The notes below the pieces were generated by a model. That model ran no database searches. It saw nothing but the letters and a program-made list of their open reading frames with translations, and was not told the origin of the DNA. Of a stretch of DNA of 64,000 bases, positions 12,131-21,490 are shown piece by piece. The position numbers and the translations under genes were made by a program. Within the stretch, counting starts at the first letter, position 1; every line of letters begins with the position of its first letter. Origin of the DNA: Tretioscincus oriximinensis (lineage: Eukaryota > Chordata > Lepidosauria > Squamata > Gymnophthalmidae); contig JAJVDF010000018.1 of NCBI GenBank assembly GCA_022410635.1, positions 3,119,190-3,183,189 on the forward strand. The letters run 5' to 3'.

Positions 12131-12435
12131 CAGGNACGGATAGCTCAGTTGCTTAGGAATTCGTCTCTCATCTGGGAGATGGGGTTTCGAAGCCCTGTGT
12201 TGGACGTGGGNAGGGGTGAGCACCTTCCACTAGCCTGTTGCTCTAGCCAACCCAGCTATTTGAAAGCAAGAATTGCAGTAAATTGCAACTGACTGCAAGT
12301 AGATACATGGGAACCACCAGAGTCTGGTGGGGAAGATAGAATGTGATCCTTCGGGCAAAATACCCTTGTAAGCCGCTTTGAGTCCCTTTGAAAGGTGAGA
12401 AAAGCGGGGTATAAGAACCCAGTTCTTCTTCTTCT
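12131..12435 (+). mobile_element. SINE family A copy 3
   Basis: Near-complete copy with head 'cggatagctcagttgcttag', body and (CTT)n tail. Two bases are called N (12135 and 12211). Same orientation as copies 1, 2 and 4. Confidence 0.9.
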
Positions 12436-12567
12436 ATACTACTATACAGCAGCATAAGATGGAATGTCCCTCAAGTACAGTATATGATTGTATTACTTTC
12501 TGTGTTTCTCCTGCCAATAGAAGATGCACTTTGAGTCAGCCTAAAAGTGGACTGATGTAATCTGTCC

Positions 12568-12635
12568 CAGCATGTGGATGGCAGATCCCTATTCTGAAGT
12601 ATAACCAGGAATATGATCCAGTGTAGAAAAGTTTT
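12568..12635 (+). repeat. Short palindrome-cored repeat (PCR family), copy
   Basis: 'gatggcagatccctattctg' followed by 'ataaccaggaatatgatcca' matches 44054-44138, and antisense 30717-30776. See the 44054 entry for the family description. Confidence 0.55.
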
Positions 12636-13841
12636 TTGGCTGTGGCAGGTGGGCTGTAAAAAACCCTGTATGAGAAATCAGTGGTGGGATTCAACTTGTT
12701 CAGACTGGTTTGGCCAAATTGATTATTAAATTGCACTCTGGTTTGGGTGAACCAGTTATTAAAACGACACTCACCTTCTCCCGATGTCAGTTCTGGTTGC
12801 TCTTGCAGGAGACACCATCACTTAAGATGCTGTTTCTGAAAGCAGCCACTGGAAATGACATCCCTTAAGATATCATTTCCAGTTGCTTCTTCAGAAATGA
12901 GATCCGATTGTTAAATTATTTGAATCCCACCGCTGGATGAGATGCATGNGCACTGAGACACACACAAAACCTTCCAGCAATTCAAAATTCTCTTTGCATG
13001 AAGCGAAGATGCAGAGAAGTACCTTTGAGTGGATCATTCAAAGGCCATTGAGTGAAGAACTGAGCTCCGTGAGGGTGGGAGCCAGGCTCCAGCTGCTTTC
13101 TCTCTTTTATTTATGCATTTTGATTGAACAGAAAGCATCTAATGTCTCTCTATCACCATAAAACACATGTAGGGACATAAAATATCACCACTCCGAACAA
13201 CAGCAAGCTGATTTAGTGCCACCTTTTCCCTTCTTCTCTAGGGAGGGGCAGGAAATTCAAGGTGCACAACACACATATTAATGCAGAGGTTTTGTGCACC
13301 ATAACTTCAGCCTCTCAGCTCTGATGAGGCTGTCCTTTGGAGAGAGAGAGAAAAAGAGAGAGATGGGTTTTGATTAGAGACTGGAACTGAATTATTTTGG
13401 GGCTTTACGACAATGGCAGCTTTGACACTGTTGAATTCTACAAATTGTGTCTCAGTTCAGTTTTGCTGGTGGCATTCATGGCACCTCTGACCAGAAGTAA
13501 CCTTTCCCGAAAGGAAAGCATAGCTGAGCATTTAAAACACAACATGATGCCAGAGCCCATAAAGTAGTCAGGGATCTCCTTCGAACGAGCGCTCCCTGAA
13601 AAGGGACCCAGCTGCTTGTGTCCGTGTGGTGTGATGTTTAAAGCAAAGGAGAAAATTAGGTGGCCTGGACCCCTACTTCTTCTTATCCAAACTTGGCATG
13701 TGTTCCAGTTTTAGTCTGGTGGTTGTGGGAAGATAAATGTCACACTGATGTTTCTGTTTTCTGACTGTTCCTGGGTCTGAGTGGATAAATGCTACCTGAG
13801 GGGGTGCAGGTGGAGCAACCAGGTCGAACTGGTCATTNAAA
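12636..13841. other. Intergenic DNA, no gene seen
   Basis: Includes a GA-rich simple tract near 13338-13364. A 74-codon frame at 12937-13161 shows no domain. Confidence 0.4.
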
Positions 13842-13976
13842 CAGATTTCAAAGAAATAGCAGGGTTAGTCTTTGTTCAAAAAGTCCAGCAAGGGGGGAAT
13901 TGCAGCATTTTGGAGACTAAGAAGGGGAAGATAGGCAGCATGAGCTTTTGTAGTCAAGTCTTCTACTTCAGATGCC
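13842..13976 (-). repeat. Hairpin-headed dispersed repeat, antisense copy
   Basis: On the minus strand this begins 'catctgaagtagaagacttg' with a short stem, continues 'actacaaaagctcatgctgc', then 'cttgctggactttttgaaca' and ends 'ctgctatttctttgaaat'. The order and wording match the sense copy at 28763-28881. The family ends in a conserved block, 'gactaacacggctatttct' in the better copy. Confidence 0.7.
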
Positions 13977-14844
13977 TTCGAAATGCTCATGACACCTGCC
14001 TTCTTTGTGTTGTCTCCATAGTGCTATAATCCTCCCCCCTTGCTTGACATTTTGAAGTCATTCAAGCTTTTCTCTTGCAGCTATGGTATTTTAGTTGCTA
14101 TGTCAGAGTAGGAATGGGGTACTACTATTTTGCTAGCCACCTACATTTTTAATTTAAGGATCAGCATTAGTTATTCCCAGATTTATAAAAAAGGAGAAAA
14201 ACTGCCCTAAAAGTGGGTATTTAAGTATGTGGGGAATGTCCTATCCATGTGGTTTTACACACTAGCCATCTTGTGAAGAACTGAGGCTGCTTACATTGTA
14301 TGTGGATATTCCACTGTTATTCCAGATATCCAACTGTAGGATAAATAAATGATGTGTGGATGCAGCTTGAATTTCACAGCTGGAGTGTTATCTGTGTGTG
14401 TGTGTAGAAATAGTGACATTTTCATATGAGTAAACTCCGCCACATTGCCTTCACCTATTTGTTACACTCCATGTTCTCTGTGATTGATGGTCACTTGTTT
14501 GTGACCATGTATGCTTGCCAGGTATGCTTGCTCAGGACTGTTCAAAGTAAGTAAAAGGTGTGGAAGATCTTGTTAAGGTGCAAGGAATCTGACTTNCATC
14601 AGCCTAGAGAATTTCTGATTCCTTTGGATTATAAACATAATACATAATGGTTGCAACACACATCCAAAGTTGTGCATGTATATAATTAGGAATATAATTT
14701 AGTGGCGAATGAAACATATATCATCAGCTCATGGNTTGTAATCAAATGCATGTTTGCCTTGGAACAATTTGTGTTCTGCTGCATCTTAGTTTTCAATAGA
14801 ATTGCACTGAATCAGAAAACAGTTGGTGTATTTTTGCTTCTAGT
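13977..14844. other. Intergenic DNA, no gene seen
   Basis: AT-rich; (TG)n of about seven units at 14392-14405. No coding or repeat signature recognised. Confidence 0.4.
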
Positions 14845-14934
14845 TAAATATACTGCTCAAAACAATTAAGGGAACATGTTAACGTAACAGTGTAACACTA
14901 AGTGTTCCCTTAATTGTTTTGAGCAGTATATTTA
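14845..14934. mobile_element. Tc1/mariner-type foldback (MITE)
   Basis: Two perfect 32-base inverted arms (14845-14876 and 14903-14934) flank a 26-base loop. The arm contains 'actgctcaaaacaattaagg' followed by 'gaaca'. From memory this resembles the terminal repeat of a Tc1/mariner family that inserts at TA and is common in fish and reptiles. All transposase sequence is absent, so the element could only move in trans. Confidence 0.75.
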
Positions 14935-15010
14935 GACATTTGTATTTGAATCCCTTGTGTTCAAATATTTTGTGTTCAAAGGAAACATTTGAACACAATC
15001 ATGTTTGCAA

Positions 15011-15096
15011 TCTGTCTATCTGTCTGTTTGTCTATCTGTCTATCTATCATGTATCTATCTATCCATCCGTCTATCCATCCATCCCACCCACCCACC
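15011..15096 (+). repeat. Compound tetranucleotide microsatellite
   Basis: TCTG/TCTA units grade into ATCC and CCCA units. A 64-codon frame across it is an artefact of the repeat. Confidence 0.9.
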
Positions 15097-15179
15097 AAGA
15101 TAGACCATCATGATAAATAAAAATAAAAATCTCAAGAATGCAGTAAACATTTCTAGAAGGTAAAGTAAAGATCTCCAGA

Positions 15180-15660
15180 ACACTCCCCTCAGGCAAGATG
15201 GTTCAATTTTATAGGCAAGCAGCCCAACCTGACATTACGTTTTCACCTCCCTCAGCCAAGATGATCCATAGCTTTCTGGTGGTAGTTGGGANAGGGAGGG
15301 GCTATTGCACAGAGTGTAATAATACATAACATCTCAGGAATCTGCCAGATGTTCCCGAAAGGCGTACTTTGCTTTCTGCAGCAGGATGGCAGTAGAATCC
15401 AGACTGCTTGCATTCCCTTCAGACAAGATGTTCTCTGCTGGCGTTCAGAGGAAGCGAGGCGACTGTTGGGACCAAGGTGGTGAAAGAGGAACCCAGCCTT
15501 CTGTCCCTTCTGTATTTCCTTCGGACAAGATGGTTAAGCTTTCTGGTGGCAGTTGGAAGAGGGAGGGGCCTTTGCCGACATCGATGGCAGAACAACCTAG
15601 TCTATTTTCTTTTCCCCGCTCCATCAGACAAGATACTTCACAGCTTTCGGATGTTCCACT
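15180..15660 (+). repeat. Degenerate higher-order tandem array
   Basis: The phrase 'caagatg' preceded by CTTCAGA/CCTCAGC recurs at about 15193, 15258, 15425, 15526 and 15629. The blocks at 15258 and 15526 are the closest: both read 'agctttctggtggyagttgg' then 'gggaggggc', 268 bases apart. The frames across it (for example 15386-15718) look like a by-product of this GC-richer array. Confidence 0.55.
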
Positions 15661-16399
15661 AGGTTCAGTAACACTTCCAATTATAAATACAAGGAAGAGG
15701 CCCTGTCCACACCAGTGATGGGAAATCGTGCAAGAATCTCATACATGTATGATATTTCAGGCTATTTCAGCCCCCTCTGCCACCCACCGCCTGATGTCAT
15801 TCTGGCACCCCATCCCCTTGCCCAGGTTCCACCCATTCTTTTGATTCTGGCCCTGCCCCCCCCCCTTTTGACCACATGACTTCCAGTGCCCCATCCATCA
15901 CTGATATCATTTTCAGTTTCAGGGTGCCAATTTGGTGAATGGCAGAACAGGCTCCTATTCCAAGATACAGCCCACAATAAGGCTCAGGGTGGACAGGGTC
16001 GGAGTCTTAACTCTTCGTTTCTTCTTTCTAAATACTTTGATTGCTAAACAGTATTTTATTTGCATACATAATCCTCATGCTGAAAAATTCCTGCACATTT
16101 TCCTCCATGTGTACTTTTCAAACGAATAAACAAGCAAATAAATCAACACAATGTTAATTTAGTTTAAGCCAACATTTGCCGTTTCTATTACTGCGTTGAA
16201 AAACTTGGGGGAAATGTGTGAAGCAAACAAGCCGTCCCTGCAAGCAAACAGTCTTTGCTGTAGTTTTATTTTTACCCTGAGATGCCATATTCTGGGACTC
16301 CAGTGTAAGCACGATTTGTACCCAGCATGAAAATAATTATNCTTTGTGCGTGTGCCTCTGCAAGCCGACGTTTGATCCCAAGGGTTATTTAGTGGGATT

Positions 16400-16699
16400 A
16401 AAATCTAGAGCCAGGGAACAGCCTTGTCAGCAACAGCCACAGGTCCAGGAAATCTCCAACCCCTGGAGACCAAGATTAGGCAAGGCCTCCCGATTGTCTC
16501 CACGTTATTTAGCATGTAACCCATGTCCTCGTGTGGGCAGGTCATGCATCATTGAACTGGATATAAATGCTGCAATTTCCTATTCACCATCACCACGGAG
16601 GGTCAGGCAGCCTTTCGTGCTCAAAGACACGCGCGACTTCAGAAGGCCAGGAATATTCTACGGGAAGGTACACATGACACAGCGGGTGAAAGTCAAAAT
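16400..16699. other. Upstream flank of the CpG island
   Basis: Part of a 176-codon open frame (16344-16874) with no recognisable domain; base composition rises in GC here. I see no splice or start context and do not call a gene. Confidence 0.4.
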
Positions 16700-16767
16700 T
16701 NGGCTGGGTTTTGATTTGGAAACCGCAGATTTCCACGCGGTGGAAACAGGAGCGCATCGCCAATGGG

Positions 16768-16782
16768 CCACTAGGGGGCGCT
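16768..16782 (+). promoter_or_regulatory. Consensus CTCF-binding motif
   Basis: CCACTAGGGGGCGCT matches the core CTCF consensus (CCAsyAGrkGGCrs) at every position. It lies about 690 bases upstream of the start codon at the edge of the CpG island, where an insulator or promoter-anchor role would be plausible. Confidence 0.65.
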
Positions 16783-17099
16783 CTTTCCCTTTCCTTCAAG
16801 GTTTTTCCTCTGTTCTCTCTCTGCTGCCTTGGTTTACTGCAAAAGTTTCTCTAAAACTAACAATGCCAGGGTAAGGAAGTGCCGGCTGCTGATTGGTCGG
16901 GGGATTTTGGTGGGTTTGATTCCTTGATTGGACAGGAACTGTTGGGGGTGGGATGAGGGTTGATAGTTTGCGCGGGGGAGGGGGGAAACCCTCCCTCCCC
17001 CTCCCTCCTTCCCTCCCTCCCCTTAGCCAGTGGCTGATCTTGTTCTCACTGGACACTTTACTACAGCTTGCAATGTGACACGAAAATATACACTATCGG

Positions 17100-17275
17100 T
17101 CTCTCTCACTCTTCCCCCCTCCCGCACACGCATTACACCTCATTCACATCCACACGCAAGCACGCACACGGGCACACGCAGACCCCCCCCCCGCACACAC
17201 ACAGACACGCGCGCGCATTGGCACACACACGCATGCACCCATTCACACACACACACAGGGATCCACACGCGGACG
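17100..17275 (+). repeat. CA-rich imperfect microsatellite in promoter
   Basis: Interrupted CACA/CACG/CGCG units with a C8 run. Alternating purine-pyrimidine blocks such as 'gacacgcgcgcgcattgg' could form Z-DNA. It produces long spurious frames rich in His and Thr. Confidence 0.85.
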
Positions 17276-17325
17276 GACGACGGGGTGAACCCAGAGCGGA
17301 GCTGCCGGAGGATTTAGAGCTACAG

Positions 17326-17373
17326 ATGTCCCTGTGTCGACGCCACCCAGCCCGGCAACTGGAAGGGAACTAA
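17326..17373 (+). other. Upstream ORF in the putative 5' UTR
   Basis: ATG at 17326 opens 15 codons (MSLCRRHPARQLEGN) and stops at TAA 17371-17373, 84 bases before the main ATG. It does not overlap the main frame. If the transcript starts upstream of it, it could damp translation of the receptor. Presence in the mRNA is not shown. Confidence 0.45.
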
Positions 17374-17457
17374 CCCCGGTCCGGACGGTGGAACTGGGAT
17401 TTCCCCCCCCCCCTTTCCCGTTCGTGGGAAGAGAAAAACGCCGCTTTCTCCCGCATC

Positions 17458-17530
17458 ATGTTTGGGGCTCCCGTGACGCTGGATTTTGTGGCCCTTTTCT
17501 GCTTGGCCTCCGCGATTGCAGCCGTGGAAG
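17458..17530 (+). CDS. EPHB1: EPHB1-like ephrin receptor, first coding exon (signal peptide)
   Basis: The exon encodes 24 codons plus one base. After an N-terminal MFGAPVT comes a hydrophobic signal segment, LDFVALFCLASAIAAVE, and then the donor G|GTAAAG in phase 1. Human EPHB1 starts with a similar leader (LDYLLLLLLASAVAAMEE), and its first intron also splits the Glu codon before the ligand-binding domain. EPHB1 is a receptor tyrosine kinase at the plasma membrane that binds ephrin-B ligands in axon guidance and tissue boundaries. The ATG has A at -3 but T at +4. The leader is about five residues longer than the mammalian one. EPHB2 or EPHB3 is possible but their leaders fit less well. Only the leader is present, so the assignment rests on few residues. 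The rest of the gene must lie beyond the window. Confidence 0.7.
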
Positions 17531-17638
17531 GTAAAGGGGGTGTGTGGGGAGGGCGGGGGGGGAGCAGAGATGGGGAAAAAGAAAGACGGCAGAGAAAAGT
17601 TTCTTGCTTTTCTTTCCTGGGCGGTCCGGGGCTGGGGG

Positions 17639-17681
17639 NNNNNNNNNNNNNNNNNNNNNNNNNNNNNNNNNNNNNNNNNNN
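17639..17681. other. Assembly gap (43 N)
   Basis: Run of 43 N within the CpG island, 109 bases after the exon 1 donor. It probably marks a GC-rich stretch that did not sequence; its true length is unknown. Confidence 0.99.
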
Positions 17682-18720
17682 GGGCGACAGATGGGTGGCT
17701 TTGCGTGGGGATCGATCAGACTCCGAGCAACGTGCCCCGGTGGGCGAGCTCGCCCGGACCCTCTTCTGCCTCTCCAGCGACGCCCCTCCTGTACCTGCCG
17801 ATCCCAGGTCGTGCGTGGGCCCCGTGGAGAGAAGGGGCCGCAGGGTCCGGCTCTGAGCCCCAGGATCTCCGGTCGCTTGCCTGCCCCTCTGCTGGGCTGG
17901 TCCCTCTTTCCTCTGGAGCGACCGACCGGCCCCTTCNAAGGCCGCTCCGTCCAGCGGCGCTCCTGGGACCCCAGGGCCGACAGTATGAGCTGCCTCGCCC
18001 TCCACTCCCCCCCACCAGGGGCGGGCGGCTGGGGCCGGAGGGCGTCCAAGCCAGGCGTCTCCCGGTGCTCGACGGCAGCAGCAGCGGGGCGGGTACCGGC
18101 GGCAGGGCGAAGGCGGCGTGCGTGACCGGCCAGCCGGCGGCAGGTGGGGGAGAGTCAGGGGCGTCGGGGCACCTACCTGTTCCTCGGGCTTTGGACGGCG
18201 CCGGGACTCCGGCTGCCCCACGAGGCTCTGACAGCCGCCCAGGGTGGGGCCCCCTTGGGCTCGTTCCTGCCCTTGCCTGGAGAGGGGGAAGCGCAAGGAA
18301 GTGGAGGGGGGGGGCAGGGGAGGAGACGGGAGGGCCCCCGGGGGCCCTCTGAGCTTTGAAATGTTCCTGATGGGCCGCCCGTTGTCTCCCCCGGGGCCTC
18401 GTTGACGTGCCGGGCCGCCCTGCTCTCCAGAGCGGATCGCCATCGATCAGCCGGCGAGACGGTCGCTGGGGCGTTTATTGTAGCAAATATATCATGGTGC
18501 CGGCAGCTCCCCCGTCCCTCCCCTCCTCCTCCGGCTGCCTTTCGGAGCAGGGCGTCGGTNTCCAACGTGCTACTACCGCCTTTTTTCCCCCTTTCTCCCG
18601 CCAGACAAGTCTTTAAATTAAACTCTGGGCATCGCCCCAAGCGCTTCCCAGTGGCCCTCTGCGGCCAGCAGTTCCTCTCCTCCTCTAGGGATTCATTATA
18701 GAACAAACCCGAGCAAGCAG

Positions 18721-20004
18721 GGGGGCTGCAGCTTTCGTGGGTGCCGCAAAAGAACATTTCGGCAGGGGTTGCAGGGATGAATGAACTTCGCACCTGACCT
18801 GTGCTAAGGTGTCCTCGTTTGCACAACCATTAAAGCTGCAGCTCTCCTGGGCTGGCATTTTATGGCAACCCTAACTCCCCCCCCCCCCCCCCCCAGTCAG
18901 TAAAAAGAGAAACTTCCCACTGGTGACAAAGGGACAGAGCGAGGCAGCCACACTTTCAGCCCCTGATTTGAGCCAAACCCCTCTGGGGCCTGAGCAACAT
19001 CCTTGGGGGTTTGCTTAGGGCCTTCCTTCGAAGGGTCTCTTTCCACGGTCTTGGCTGTCCCTCGGAATAGGAGCCTGCCAACCGAATGGGGCCTGCCATA
19101 GTCTATAAGCCATGGGTATGGCCAAGCTTTGTCCCAAGATGTGACCCGGAATAAGGCTCCGTGTGGATGGGGCCAATGAGTGACAATGTATTCATTCAAA
19201 GGATGCTCATCTGGTCCGGTTCAAGAGACCCACGGAGCAGCTTCTGCGCTTCCTGATGGCGCAGTGGAACTTTGGAATCCTCTCCATCTAATACATCCCC
19301 TTGGTTTTCCTGGGGCCTCAGGGACACGGCTGGCCACCGAAGATGCCCCTGGGTTGTAAGAATAACACTCTTAAGGAGGACTTTCTCCTTCTCTCTTTTT
19401 TAAAAGAGCAAAGAAAAGGACTGCAGGCTTCCACCTTTCCGCTCTCCCACGCCTTGCTTGATCCCTGGTGTTACTGGGGGACGGGATTAGCTGGCCAAAA
19501 GCATTTATGATCTTTCCTCCTTTTCAAAAAGGGTGATTTCCTCCTCCTTGTACCGAGCTTCTCCCAGCTGCTTTTCTTTCCAGGGGCTCTTTATTAAGAG
19601 AAAAAAGGAAAGGCTGGATTCGGGAAAGGAGGCTGTGCTGCCCATTGAAAGCTGAGAGCAAGCTTTCCAGATGTAGGGACATTTTTAACTGCTGGCAATT
19701 AGAAAACTGTAGGGGAACTGTTATTATTTTTAAAGCACACAAGGCAGTCTAATCCAGGACTATTTGGCTAGTGAAACAGGAAGATGGAAAGGGCTTCTCA
19801 GCTTTTTGAAAGGGGTCCCTTCTGGCACTGGGTGTGTGGGCTTGACCTGTGGAAGTTCTCTCACCTTTGTTTCAGACTGTGATCACACACCTCAATCCAG
19901 CTTCATTTCACTTTCAGTGAGAGAACATCCCAGCAAAGTAGAAAGATGTTTTCTTTTGGCATTCTCTAAATCAGAATTAGATATTGTGGAAAGAATATTG
20001 CTAT
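18721..20004. other. Intron sequence after the CpG island, no gene seen
   Basis: Contains an 18-base C run at 18877-18894 and a stretch near 19120-19165 ('cccggaataaggctccgtgt') that is a distant member of the palindrome-cored repeat family. No coding exon was recognised. Confidence 0.45.
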
Positions 20005-20095
20005 TTACTTACTTTTTAATTTATACTTATACCCCACCCTGTACCAGAAAGTCTCGGGGTGCCCAACAATAGAAACAAAAATATGAAATTAAAAC
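20005..20095 (-). mobile_element. LINE (CR1/L2-type) 3' end, antisense
   Basis: 'ttatacttataccccaccct' with 'cggggtgcccaacaatagaa' is the reverse complement of the usual 'agggtggggtataa' LINE end. Only the terminal ~90 bases are recognisable. Confidence 0.5.
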
Positions 20096-21418
20096 ATCTG
20101 GAGGTGAAAAGGAGAACAGCATTTAGACAAAATTTACTAACTCACTTCACTGCTATGTGTTGCCATTCTGAAAGTGGACTGAAGCTGGGTTAGAACTGAG
20201 GTGTGGATCTACTGCCATTGTGTTTTGGAGACGAAAAAGAAAGGGTGGGGGGAATGGGAGGCATGTTTAGAATGCAGAGCTTGGCTTCTGACAGACTGAA
20301 AGGTCCTGGCGGGATGGTAATTTTGTTCTTTGGCCAGTGCAAGAGGTGATCAAATGCCTTTTTGACGCACAAGATTTGATTTGGAGATACATGTATACTG
20401 ATTTCTGCTTTGTTTGAGAAACCACAGAGGATCCCTAATGTTTTCTAATAATAAATCCTTTGAAATAGTGTTGTGTTGCTTCCCTTCTAATTGTCTGTCA
20501 ATCAAACACCTTCAGAGTTTGCAAGGTTTTGTTTCAAGGTATCAGCACTTTCTGACTCCCTCCCCCCTACACACAAATATGGGGAGATTTGGAAATGATT
20601 CAGGGAGATATTCTGCTTGATTCTAGAATGGGTTGCTTAGTTTTGTTCTTTTGTGTAGATACTTTGTTGTTTCAGAAGTAAAAACCGTTCTTTTATCCTT
20701 GATTCCCTCGCAACATTTTGCTCCATATAAAACTGGCCATTGTTTAGCTCCCTTTTTTGTCTATATGAAAACAAGGCATCAATACTAAATTACAAAGGAT
20801 TGCAGCTCATTTTTTTAAAGTTCCCTCCCCTCATCATATTCTTGCAATCTTGGGCATTGAAAGCTAAGCTATCCTCAAGGCAAACAGCTTTGCTTACCCT
20901 GCTAAATCCAAGTAACCACACAAATGCCTTCAGTGTTGGCAAAGCAAAGATGACAATGGTTGGGAGTGGCAAAGNAGGGTTGTGCTGGCTGCTTTTGCGG
21001 TTCCTTTGCCTTGCTGGTTGAGACTGGGCTGGTTTGGGGATTACCATGTGGACTGGAATGCTATTGTCAGCATAGNGAGGAGATCGAGCAGTCTTCTAAG
21101 TTGGCATGACGGAGCTTGTGGCATGAGAATAACTGGTAGTTTGCAGAAAACACAAAATGCAGGAGAAAGTGGTGCTTTGTGGAATGTTATTTAGGAAGGC
21201 TGAGGTTGTACCCAGCCATTCGTTTGCCTGGCCCACTCAAGCCATTGGAATTGTGCAGAATTCTGCTGGAAAGACTAAAGAAATGTTTTCTTGTTTCCTT
21301 TGCTTACGAGGTGCATTAAATATTCTGAGACTCAAGGGCACCCAACTTTTTGCCTTGTCTGGGCCACAGTGAGCAGAGAGGAATTGTCTTAGGCTACATA
21401 AAACATATTGTCAACATA

Positions 21419-21421
<3 letters not shown>
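20096..21421. other. Intron sequence, no gene seen
   Basis: Short AT-rich frames only. Single N calls at 20975 and 21076. No element ends recognised. Confidence 0.4.

Positions 21422-21489
<68 letters not shown>
21422..21489. repeat. (AT)n microsatellite
   Basis: Uninterrupted TA dinucleotides for 68 bases. Confidence 0.98.

Positions 21490-21490
<1 letters not shown>

Larger units (their letters stand above)
16760..17457 (+). promoter_or_regulatory. Putative promoter and 5' UTR of the EPHB1-like gene
   Basis: Visible elements are CCAAT at 16760-16764, inverted CCAAT boxes (gattgg) at 16891-16896 and 16926-16931, a CT/CCTCC-rich run at 16989-17022 and a long CA-rich tract. No TATA box is evident, as expected for a CpG-island promoter with dispersed initiation. 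The transcription start cannot be placed from sequence alone; GC-rich UTR-like sequence runs from about 17260 to the ATG. Confidence 0.5.
16700..18720. promoter_or_regulatory. CpG island
   Basis: CpG dinucleotides, rare elsewhere in the window, become dense from about 16.7 kb to 18.7 kb along with high GC. The island spans the putative promoter, first exon and start of intron 1, a normal arrangement for a developmental vertebrate gene. It is interrupted by a 43-base N gap. Confidence 0.85.

Noticed and set aside
14845..14934. Rho-independent terminator or CRISPR-like repeat
   Set aside because: Perfect hairpin in vertebrate DNA with mariner-type ends; no array of spaced repeats exists in the window.
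16344..16874. 176-codon + strand frame upstream of the island
   Set aside because: No recognisable domain, no start or splice context, and it runs across the CTCF motif and promoter region; probably a chance frame in GC-rich sequence.
17068..17317. His/Thr-rich frames before the first exon
   Set aside because: Direct translation of the CA-rich microsatellite.
17370..18443. 357-codon minus-strand open frame across the CpG island, with overlapping + strand frames up to 288 codons
   Set aside because: All pass through the N gap, are rich in Pro/Gly/Arg/Ser as expected from GC-rich DNA, have no domain and overlap one another on both strands.
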